Assembly: GCA_035526665.1 (NCBI GenBank)
Contig: DATLBY010000155.1
Coordinates: forward strand, 1 to 7,733
Length of the DNA: 7,733 bases
Direction: 5' to 3'
Origin: DATLBY01 sp035526665
GTDB lineage: Bacteria > Acidobacteriota > Terriglobia > Bryobacterales > Bryobacteraceae
Below the pieces are notes generated by a model. The model saw nothing but the letters and a program-made list of their open reading frames with translations, was not told the DNA's origin and ran no database searches. Position numbers and translations under genes: made by a program. The stretch's first letter is position 1. Every line of letters begins with the position of its first letter. Shown here piece by piece: positions 1 to 7,733 of this stretch.

Positions 1-252
1 ACGGCTCCCGGCGTCGAACTGCAGCAGCGGGTGTGCGACGTGGCGCTCTCTGTGCCGGGTGTTGTCGCCTTGGATAAATGCATCGTACGCAAAATGGGCT
101 TCGAGTACTACGTGGATCTTCACGTAATCGTCGACAGTGAAATCACTGTACGCCAAGGACACGCCGTAGCCCATGCCGTCAAAGACGCGCTGCGGATCTC
201 CCATCCCGACGTCGCTGACGTGCTCGTCCATATTGAACCCGCGGACCATTGA
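1..252 (+). CDS. Cation diffusion facilitator (CDF) family metal efflux protein, C-terminal fragment
   Basis: The reading frame is open from the first base to TGA at 250-252, so this is the last 83 residues of a longer gene that begins outside the window. An internal GTG at 31 is not the true start, because the frame continues upstream of it. The visible part matches the cytoplasmic dimerisation domain of CDF transporters: a GFEYYVDLHVIVD strand, then GHAVAHAVKDAL as a helix, then a closing DVLVHIEP strand. In this family that ferredoxin-like domain holds the dimer together and binds regulatory metal, while the missing N-terminal membrane part exchanges Zn, Fe, Mn or similar divalent metals for protons. 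The metal cannot be deduced from this end. The gene converges on the next minus-strand gene with only 24 nt between the stops, and I see no hairpin terminator there. Confidence 0.85.
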   Translation, partial: TAPGVELQQRVCDVALSVPGVVALDKCIVRKMGFEYYVDLHVIVDSEITVRQGHAVAHAVKDALRISHPDVADVLVHIEPADH

Positions 253-276
253 GCTGAAGTTTCAGAAGAACCGGCG

Positions 277-705
277 CTACTTGCTTTTAAATACCGTCCG
301 GTAGGGAGACGAAAGAAAACCCAGCGCCCCTACGGCCGCACCGATTCCCATGCCGGGCGCGATAAATTTGTATCCATGTCCCTCGTTCGGGCAATAGGGG
401 CATATCGCCGCACCGATGGCCGCGCCGGAGCCGGCGCCCACCGCAGTCCAAAGTAAGCCCTGCTGCAGGCGCCGCGCGGGGTCGGCTACCCGCAACCGGC
501 AAATCTCCGCACGGGCGATGGAGCGTTCGCCGGACTTTTCGCGCACCACGATCGCCTCTCCGGTGGCAGAGATGAAAGTTGCCCGTGTGCTCGCTCCATC
601 CCGGGTGATGATTTCGATTTTTTCGTCGATAGGGAGCCGCCGGATTGCTTCCCAGTCAGCGGCGAACGTGGTGCAGGCGGCCAGAAAGAAAACAAGAACT
701 TTCAT
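277..705 (-). CDS. Small exported protein with Sm-like core and glycine-rich hydrophobic C-terminus, function unknown
   Basis: This is a 142-residue protein with ATG at 705-703 and TAG at 279-277. Residues 1-16 form a short signal sequence. It could be cut after TFA, or LAAC at 8-11 could be a lipobox, which would make the protein a lipoprotein. Residues 18-73 alternate short hydrophobic strands with turns around a DG pair (36-37), a pattern typical of small Sm/SH3-like barrels. Residues 83-101 and 116-131 are Gly/Ala-rich hydrophobic stretches, like paired glycine-zipper membrane segments. Between them lies a CPYC motif (102-105). The end, YRTVFK, resembles the aromatic-basic tails I recall in acidobacterial secreted proteins. 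No Shine-Dalgarno is evident upstream. The neighbouring minus-strand gene lies 81 nt upstream and looks like a distant paralogue, so the two may be cotranscribed. Function is not known to me. Confidence 0.7.
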   Translation of the reverse strand: MKVLVFFLAACTTFAADWEAIRRLPIDEKIEIITRDGASTRATFISATGEAIVVREKSGERSIARAEICRLRVADPARRLQQGLLWTAVGAGSGAAIGAAICPYCPNEGHGYKFIAPGMGIGAAVGALGFLSSPYRTVFKSK

Positions 706-786
706 ATAGAAATTCAGGAGTGTTACCGACGTTATTTGTCCCAGACGTTTTCAAAGTTCGCGCGACACAGCAACCAGCGAGGCCGG

Positions 787-1215
787 CTAGCGAGGGGCCG
801 CCAATCTACGGTACAGCATTTCAAAATCGGCCTTGCCGCCGATACTGATCCCACTGGAGCTGGACGTCTTCGGCCCGGCCGGTCCATGAGGCGTCGTCGA
901 CTCGGCAGTATGGGTATTGACTTCTGTTTTCGTCTTATTCTCGACGGTCACCCGATTCGTCTTCGATGGCCGGGCATCCACCCGGTCGATCTGGTCTTTC
1001 GGAATGGCGACTTGCTCAGTTTTGGTTGCGATCAGAATCCGATCGTCGTCGGCCTCGTCCAGCTTGGCGACCAGAGGCTGCTTCAGGCCCACTTTATAGA
1101 CCCGGATTTCTGTTCCACCCTTCAGGGCTTTTACTTTGGCCCAAGAATCATCGGCGGCAAAGGCAAGTGTGCCGGTCGCTAGAAGGAGAATGAAACTGAG
1201 CACAGAACACCTCAC
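787..1215 (-). CDS. Small secreted protein with Sm-like core and Ser/Thr-rich tail, function unknown
   Basis: The frame gives 142 residues from a GTG at 1215-1213 to TAG at 789-787. A second in-frame GTG at 1203-1201 follows an AGGTG at close spacing and also leaves a good signal peptide, so the protein may be 138 residues. Residues 6-20 are the hydrophobic export segment, with likely cleavage after AFA (18-20). Residues 25-80 form a predicted beta-rich core beginning with Trp25 and ending IDRVDA, laid out like the core of the protein at 277-705. Residues 84-128 are Ser/Thr/Asn/Gly-rich and probably disordered. The tail, around DFEMLYRR, is a conserved-looking aromatic-basic motif. It lacks the glycine-zipper membrane segments of its neighbour, so it is probably periplasmic or extracellular. 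I do not recognise a function. It is the first gene of a likely two-gene minus-strand unit. Confidence 0.68.
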   Translation of the reverse strand: MRCSVLSFILLLATGTLAFAADDSWAKVKALKGGTEIRVYKVGLKQPLVAKLDEADDDRILIATKTEQVAIPKDQIDRVDARPSKTNRVTVENKTKTEVNTHTAESTTPHGPAGPKTSSSSGISIGGKADFEMLYRRLAAPR

Positions 1216-1634
1216 ATGGCAGCGAGTCTATCAAATTGCTTCACTCTCCGGGCATCCGTCGGAGCAGAGTCGGCGATGCCCTCAATTCACGGAATCTTTC
1301 GTATTCTGACTGAGAAATGCAGCCAGCCAAAAGGTGATTGTCCGGCTCGAGAACGCGGCCGACAGCCAAGAGCGGTCGAGGATTCATTCCATCAATGAAG
1401 CTGCTTTTGAGAGCCCGGATGAAGCGGATCTGGTCGACAAGTTGCGGAACGGGGCGCGATCATTATGTCACCGGTGCCGAACTGGACGCGCGGACGGATA
1501 CAGGCGACTTCCCGCCCTACCGTGACCCCCGCCGCGCCTTGCGAGGAGTGCCGGCGATGTGGTAATTTAGGCTCTTCGGGGCAAGTGTTTGTGGTGCGTC
1601 TTAAAGTCCTTGCCCTTTACCTGTCGAAATCCGA
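1216..1634. other. 419-bp stretch between divergent transcription units, no intact gene
   Basis: This lies between the start of the minus-strand secreted-protein gene and the start of the atp operon, so promoters for both directions should be here. I could not find a convincing -35/-10 pair for either strand. The middle contains the GNAT-like remnant listed separately. The part next to the minus-strand gene holds a 7-bp inverted repeat (arms 1250-1256 and 1275-1281, GGGCATC/GATGCCC, 18-nt loop) with no T run beside it. The last 70 nt before the atp operon is relatively T-rich and shows no Shine-Dalgarno immediately ahead of the first ATG. Short open frames exist in all plus-strand frames but overlap one another, and apart from the GNAT-like start none resembles a known protein. 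Confidence 0.6.
1334..1525 (+). pseudogene. Probable remnant of a GNAT family N-acetyltransferase
   Basis: The frame starts at GTG 1334. Its first 41 residues (to about base 1456) resemble the N-terminus of YhbS-like GNAT acetyltransferases: a first strand MIVRLEN, a helix with INEAAF, then PDEADLVDKLR and NGA. In the family this is helix 1-2 of the fold, and the acetyl-CoA binding core follows about 40 residues later. Here the similarity stops at base 1456, the frame turns into Arg/Cys-rich sequence, and it ends at TGA 1523-1525. The total of 63 codons is far below the usual 150-170, and no acetyl-CoA P-loop (Q/RxxGxG/A) is present. A different frame, ending at 1565, closes with ALRGVPAMW, which might be a trace of the family C-terminus after an internal deletion, but this is weak. 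The recognition rests on remembered family pattern. Confidence 0.45.
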
Positions 1635-2081
1635 ATGGAAGAAACCTTACGATCGCTGGGCGAAGTTCTGTTGAATGCCCTGCCGACCTTTTTTCTCGTC
1701 ATAATTCTCCATTTTTTTCTGAAAGCGGTTTTTTTTAAGCCTCTCGAAAAAATATTGGAGGCTCGCCGCGAAGCCACCGAGGGCGCACGCCAACAAGCAG
1801 CTGCCAGCCTCGATCGCGCGAACGAGAAGGCAGCGGAATACGAGGAATCCATCCGCGCGGCCCGCAATGAGATGTATAAGCAGCAGGAAGAGCTGCGCAA
1901 GAAATGGCGCGATGAGAATGCCGCCCGCCTGCTGGATGCGCGCAAGCGCGGCGAGGCCATGGTAAAAGACGCCAAAGCGCAGATTGCCGCCCAGGCCGAG
2001 GAAGCGCGCCAGTCCCTGCAAGCCAACGCGCAGAGTCTGGCCGACCAGATCACGCACCAGGTATTGGAGGGGAAAGTCTAG
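1635..2081 (+). CDS. atpF': F-type ATP synthase peripheral stalk subunit b (b'-type)
   Basis: This 148-residue subunit anchors the peripheral stalk that stops the alpha3beta3 head turning with the rotor. A single membrane helix at about residues 15-35 (LPTFFLVIILHFFLKAVFF) is followed by KPLEKILEARR, the usual hinge, and then a long charged coiled coil (about 38-145) rich in Ala, Glu, Lys and Arg with no Gly or Pro breaks of note. The length is close to the usual 150-165. The start is the only sensible ATG ahead of the membrane helix, although no Shine-Dalgarno precedes it. The TAG stop overlaps the next start by one base. I call it b'-type from its position before a second, diverged b gene, an arrangement that in other bacteria gives a b/b' heterodimer. 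Which copy is truly b' cannot be settled by eye. The membrane-helix region contains runs of 6, 7 and 8 T. Confidence 0.88.
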   Translation: MEETLRSLGEVLLNALPTFFLVIILHFFLKAVFFKPLEKILEARREATEGARQQAAASLDRANEKAAEYEESIRAARNEMYKQQEELRKKWRDENAARLLDARKRGEAMVKDAKAQIAAQAEEARQSLQANAQSLADQITHQVLEGKV

Positions 2082-2083
2082 TG
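2066..2083 (+). promoter_or_regulatory. Ribosome binding site supporting the GTG start of the second b-subunit gene
   Basis: GGAGG at 2066-2070 lies 10 nt before the GTG at 2081-2083, inside the last codons of the upstream gene. It supports the GTG as the true start. That in turn keeps the signal peptide as part of the protein rather than an artefact of an over-extended frame. The TAGTG junction overlaps stop and start by one base, which suggests translational coupling of the two stalk subunits. Confidence 0.6.
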
Positions 2084-2719
2084 CGCCGTCTCCTGGCAGC
2101 AGCGTTCGTGATGGCCGGGATGGCCTTCGCGCAGCAGTATCCGCCCCCGCCCGTTACCCGCCCCACAGTACCTCCGCCGGCTCACCGCGCGGAAGCCGCC
2201 GCCGAACACGAAGAAGCGATGCCGAACGAGCTTATGTGGAAGTGGGCGAACTTCGGCATCCTGGTGCTCGGATTGGGCTACCTGATCGGCAAGAATGCAG
2301 GGCCGTTCTTCCGCTCCCGCACCGAAGAGATCCAAAAGGGGATTAGGGAAGCCGCAGCCATGCGTGCTGACGCCGAGAAGCGAGCCGCCGGTATTGAAGC
2401 GCGGATTGCAAATCTCACTGCCGACGTGGAAGCGCTGCGCCAGAGTTCGCACCAGGAGATCGAGGCCGAACACGAGCGGATGCAGTCCGAGTCAACCCAG
2501 CAACTGGCCAAGCTGGAGGCACATGCGCAACAGGAAATTGCCTCCGCGGCCAAGAATGCGACCCTCGATCTGAAATCGGCGGCCGCCGAGCTGGCGCTGA
2601 AACTGGCCGAGCAACAGATCCGCAACCGCGTTACGCCGCAGGTTCAGGATGCCTTGGTGAACGGCTTCATCGGCGACCTGAAAAATAACGTGCGCAACGG
2701 AAATGGAGCGGCCCGCTAG
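2081..2719 (+). CDS. atpF: F-type ATP synthase subunit b with N-terminal signal peptide
   Basis: This is a 213-codon frame (212 residues), longer than the common 156-170. Residues 1-17 (RR, a hydrophobic core, then AFA) look like a cleavable signal peptide. Residues 18-50 are Pro-rich then Ala/Glu/His-rich and would face the periplasm. One membrane helix at about 53-74 begins WKWANFGILVLGLGY, the usual WxxxNFxIL entry of subunit b. From about 78 to 200 the chain is a charged coiled coil, starting RSRTEEI and ending NGFIGDLKNN, and it would reach up to the delta subunit. The GTG start is supported by GGAGG at 2066-2070. I recall similar exported N-termini in b subunits of some deltaproteobacteria, so the feature may be typical of this part of the tree. 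It pairs with the preceding b'-type gene in the peripheral stalk. Confidence 0.88.
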   Translation: MRRLLAAAFVMAGMAFAQQYPPPPVTRPTVPPPAHRAEAAAEHEEAMPNELMWKWANFGILVLGLGYLIGKNAGPFFRSRTEEIQKGIREAAAMRADAEKRAAGIEARIANLTADVEALRQSSHQEIEAEHERMQSESTQQLAKLEAHAQQEIASAAKNATLDLKSAAAELALKLAEQQIRNRVTPQVQDALVNGFIGDLKNNVRNGNGAAR

Positions 2720-2720
2720 C

Positions 2721-3269
2721 ATGCCGCAAGCCGTAGCATCCCGATACGCAAACGCGCTGGTAGACGCTGTTCTGGCCGCCTCGCCCAAGGCCGACCCGCA
2801 TCAGGCCTCCGCCGAGCTGAGCTTTTTTGAAGAGATGGTGCAAGGCGCCTCGGAGCTCCGCAACATCCTGCTCTCTCCGGCTGTTTCGGCTACGCGTAAG
2901 CGCTCGGTAATCGCGCGATTTTCACAGTCCATGCCGCTTTCGACGCTGGTGCGCAACTTTCTGTGGGTGCTGGTCGACCACAGGCGCATCGCTATTCTGG
3001 GCGAAATAAAAGAAGCGTTCGATCTGATTCTGGATGAACGGCTGGGTCTGGTGCGCGCGCAGGTGAAGTCGGCAAAGACGCTGGAAGAACCACAAAAAGC
3101 TGCGCTGCAGGCGGAACTCTCGCGCCTGACGGGCAAGCAGGTCCGCTGCGATTACTCGGTGGAGCCGGAGCTGCTTGGCGGCATGACGGCGCGCATCGGC
3201 TCGACAATTTACGACGGCTCTGTGCGGGCTCAGCTCGATTACCTGCATCAACGGCTCACCGCACATTAA
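2721..3269 (+). CDS. atpH: F-type ATP synthase delta subunit (OSCP)
   Basis: This subunit caps the F1 head and ties it to the b/b' stalk. Starting at ATG 2721 it is 182 residues, near the family norm of 175-185, and opens with MPQAVASRYANALVDAV, the usual first helix containing the RYAxAL signature. An ATG at 2703 in the same frame would add six residues and overlap the upstream gene by 17 nt. I prefer 2721 because the added residues have no family counterpart, and GGAG at 2705-2708 sits upstream of it, though at rather long spacing. Residues 1 to about 105 form the helical N-terminal domain that binds the alpha N-termini. The C-terminal domain, which binds the b subunits, contains ELLGGMTARIGSTIYDGSVR from residue 150, the most conserved part of the family. 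One base separates this start from the upstream stop. Confidence 0.92.
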   Translation: MPQAVASRYANALVDAVLAASPKADPHQASAELSFFEEMVQGASELRNILLSPAVSATRKRSVIARFSQSMPLSTLVRNFLWVLVDHRRIAILGEIKEAFDLILDERLGLVRAQVKSAKTLEEPQKAALQAELSRLTGKQVRCDYSVEPELLGGMTARIGSTIYDGSVRAQLDYLHQRLTAH

Positions 3270-3277
3270 TGAGTTAG

Positions 3278-3302
3278 CCCTGGCGCAGCGCAGGGGATTT
3301 TA
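3278..3302 (+). promoter_or_regulatory. Hairpin with short T run between delta and alpha genes
   Basis: CCCTG at 3278-3282 pairs with CAGGG at 3291-3295. If one G bulges, the stem extends to seven pairs around a CAG loop. ATTTTA follows. This is terminator-like, but the T run is only four long, and an obligate terminator inside this operon would be harmful. More plausible roles are partial attenuation, RNA processing, or protection of the 5' end of an alpha-gamma-beta-epsilon mRNA. It sits in the largest gap of the operon (47 nt), just ahead of the ribosome binding site GGGG at 3304-3307. It could equally be chance in GC-rich DNA. Confidence 0.3.
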
Positions 3303-3316
3303 CGGGGATTAAATTT

Positions 3317-4850
<1,534 letters not shown>

Positions 4851-4858
<8 letters not shown>

Positions 4859-5711
4859 TCTGATCGACATTCGGCGCCGCATCCGGTCGGTGCGCAATAC
4901 GCAGCAGATCACTAAGGCCATGAAAATGGTCTCGGCGGCGAAGTTGCGGCGCGCGCAGGAGAGGGTGATCGCCGCGCGTCCGTATTCGGGCGTTCTGCGC
5001 CAGATGCTGTCGAACGTGGTGGCGGGAGCCGCAGATAGCGAAGAGGCGGCCAACTCGCCCTTACTGGCTGCGCGCCCTGAGAAGCGAATCCAGCTTTTGC
5101 TGCTCACCTCGGATCGCGGGCTGGCCGGCGCCTTCAATTCCAATCTGATCAAAGGCGCGCAAAAGTTCATCGCGGAACATCCGGATGCCACCGTCGAGCT
5201 GGTTACCATCGGCCGCAAGGGCCGTGATTTCTATCGCAAGCGCTCCCATGCGATCACCGGCGAGTACTTGGGTCTGCTGGCCAAACCGGCCTATCATGAC
5301 GCAGCCGGCATTGCCAAAAAAGTGGTGGAGCGAGTCCGGAATGACGAGATTGATTCCGTCTATCTGCTCTACAACGAATTCAAGAGCGTGGTGGCGCAGA
5401 ATTTGACGGTGGCCAAGATCCTGCCGGTGAGTCCACCCTCCGGCGGGGAGCGAATCAACTACATTTTCGAGCAGCCGCCGGATCAGCTTCTATCCTCGCT
5501 GCTGCCCCGTTACGTGGAAGTGCAGGTGTACAGCGCCATGGTGGAATCAGCCGCCGCCGAACATGCCGCCCGCATGACGGCAATGGACTCGGCCAGTTCC
5601 AACGCCGCCGACGTGATTGAGCGGCTGACGCTGTATATGAACCGCGTGCGCCAGGCCAGCATCACGCGCGAAATTATCGAAGTCGTGAGCGGCGCGTCCG
5701 CATTGGAGTAA
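4851..5711 (+). CDS. atpG: F-type ATP synthase gamma subunit
   Basis: This is the central rotor shaft, 286 residues, the usual length. The N-terminal helix (MPSLIDIRRRIRSVRNTQQI, then TKAMKMVSAAKLRRAQ, residues 1-36) and the C-terminal helix (about 240-286, with MDSASSNAADVIERL and ITREIIEVVSGASAL) are the two strands of the coiled coil that turns inside the alpha3beta3 ring. Between them is the Rossmann-like foot, with LLLTSDRGLAGAFNSN at about 83-98, a well-conserved family signature. There is no cysteine-bearing regulatory insert of the chloroplast type, and no cyanobacterial-type insertion is needed to fill the length. The ATG lies inside the end of the alpha gene (ATGCCTAG), an 8-nt overlap that favours coupled translation. 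GAAGG sits three bases before it as a close-spaced ribosome binding site. Confidence 0.97.
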
Positions 5712-5721
5712 ACAAGAAATT

Positions 5722-7179
<1,458 letters not shown>

Positions 7180-7186
7180 GAGCGGG

Positions 7187-7600
7187 ATGGCGGATACGTT
7201 CGAGTTGGAAGTGGCGACACCCGAGCGGCTGGTCATCCGCGAGCAGGTGACCGAAGCCGAGATTCCGGCCAAGGATGGAGCCATCGGCGTACTGCCCGAG
7301 CATGCTCCTCTGATGTCGGAGCTCGGTACGGGCGCTCTCCACTATTCGGTTAGTGGCGGGGCGCGGCAAGTGCTGATGGTCAGCGGCGGCTGGGTGGAAG
7401 TGCTAAACAACCATGTCCGTGTGCTGGCAGACCGCGCCGAGAAATCCAACGAGATCGACGTGGCACGGGCCGAGGCGGCGCTGCAGCGCGCCAACGAACG
7501 CCTGGCAGGTCCTGTCGGGGACTTGGACGTGGCGAGCACTTTAGAGGCGATGAAGCGGGCCCAGGCTCGGATAGAAGCGGCACGAATTTCATCAAAATAG
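7187..7600 (+). CDS. atpC: F-type ATP synthase epsilon subunit
   Basis: This 137-residue subunit sits at the foot of gamma on the c-ring and acts as an inhibitor of ATP hydrolysis. Residues 1 to about 85 form the beta-sandwich, including GVLPEHAPLMSELGTG, the family signature. Residues about 88-137 are the two C-terminal helices that can extend along gamma to block rotation, so this is the full-length regulatory form. IDVARA at 90-95 fits the I/L-D-x-x-R-A motif that binds ATP in the Bacillus PS3 epsilon subunit, which suggests that ATP level may set the inhibitory state here too; that step is inference. AGGAG at 7178-7182, overlapping the beta stop, is a strong ribosome binding site 4 nt before the ATG, and the spacer to beta is 7 nt. 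It is the last gene of the operon. Confidence 0.96.
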   Translation: MADTFELEVATPERLVIREQVTEAEIPAKDGAIGVLPEHAPLMSELGTGALHYSVSGGARQVLMVSGGWVEVLNNHVRVLADRAEKSNEIDVARAEAALQRANERLAGPVGDLDVASTLEAMKRAQARIEAARISSK

Positions 7601-7608
7601 CGAACTCC

Positions 7609-7625
7609 TACCGCGGCATGCGGTA
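7609..7625 (+). other. Small inverted repeat between epsilon gene and tRNA
   Basis: TACCGC (7609-7614) and GCGGTA (7620-7625) can form a six-pair stem with a five-base loop, 9 nt after the epsilon stop. No T run follows, so it is not a classical intrinsic terminator. It could mark the 3' end of the atp mRNA by a Rho-dependent or processing route, or be chance. TAAGAT at 7624-7629, overlapping the right arm, could be a -10 box for the tRNA, but I see no matching -35. Confidence 0.25.
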
Positions 7626-7647
7626 AGATAACAGAGTCCACGATCAT

Positions 7648-7725
7648 CGGGCCGTGGCGCAGCCTGGCTAGCGCGCTTGCTTGGGGTGCAAGAGGTCCCG
7701 GGTTCAAATCCCGGCGGCCCGACCA
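7648..7725 (+). tRNA. tRNA-Pro (anticodon GGG)
   Basis: The full cloverleaf can be drawn. The acceptor CGGGCCG (7648-7654) pairs perfectly with CGGCCCG (7715-7721). The D stem is GCGC (7657-7660) with GCGC (7671-7674), the anticodon stem CTTGC (7676-7680) with GCAAG (7688-7692), and the T stem CCGGG (7698-7702) with CCCGG (7710-7714) around TTCAAAT. The anticodon loop TTGGGGT places GGG at 7683-7685, reading the proline codons CCC and CCU. G37 follows the anticodon, and the C1-G72 pair is typical of bacterial tRNA-Pro. Discriminator A7722 is followed by an encoded CCA (7723-7725). It starts 47 nt after the epsilon stop on the same strand. Confidence 0.96.
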
Positions 7726-7733
7726 AAACAATC

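Noticed and set aside
736..1182. Plus-strand open frame of 148 codons opposite the upstream secreted-protein gene
   Set aside because: The minus strand gives a clear signal peptide and a structured core that resembles its neighbour, while the plus-strand translation has neither.
1216..1398. Plus-strand open frame of 60 codons between the divergent units
   Set aside because: It has no ribosome binding site and no family resemblance, and it overlaps the better-supported acetyltransferase-like frame.
1589..1634. Possible promoter directly ahead of the atp operon (TTGTGG at 1589-1594 as -35)
   Set aside because: No acceptable -10 box lies at 16-18 nt spacing, so the match is no better than chance.
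7648..7733. tRNA-Pro 3' end as an integration (att) site
   Set aside because: tRNA ends are common att sites, but the window stops 8 nt after the CCA, and no duplicated 3' segment or integrase is visible here.

Overview
The window is a high-GC bacterial chromosome segment dominated by an F-type ATP synthase operon. The protein flavour suggests an acidobacterium, perhaps of the Bryobacter/Solibacter group. Pointers are the small secreted proteins with an Sm-like core, an ATP synthase b subunit with its own signal peptide, and the b-b-delta-alpha-gamma-beta-epsilon gene order. The lineage call is inference from remembered family resemblance, not from a search.

Layout. Positions 1-252 hold the C-terminal end of a cation diffusion facilitator (CDF) metal-efflux protein, cut by the window edge. 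Positions 277-1215 carry two minus-strand genes for small exported proteins of unknown function that appear to be distant paralogues. Positions 1216-1634 hold no intact gene, but part of this stretch still reads like the start of a GNAT acetyltransferase, probably a decayed remnant. Positions 1635-7600 are seven tightly packed plus-strand genes: two b-type stalk subunits, then delta, alpha, gamma, beta and epsilon. A tRNA-Pro(GGG) gene with an encoded CCA follows at 7648-7725.

How the genes work together. The seven atp genes encode the whole catalytic F1 head (alpha, beta, gamma, delta, epsilon) and both arms of the peripheral stalk (b and b'). The genes for the proton channel (subunit a) and the rotor ring (subunit c) are absent from the window, so a working enzyme needs them from another locus. 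Junctions are short or overlapping: 1 nt overlap b'/b, 1 nt spacer b/delta, 47 nt delta/alpha, 8 nt overlap alpha/gamma, 10 nt gamma/beta, 7 nt beta/epsilon. This fits one transcript with translational coupling. The 47-nt delta/alpha gap is the exception and contains a hairpin followed by a short T run.

I found no CRISPR array, insertion sequence, phage gene or defence system, and no evidence of a new multi-gene system. The points most worth a second look are the pair of secreted paralogues, the split ATP synthase locus, the exported N-terminus of subunit b, and the hairpin between delta and alpha.
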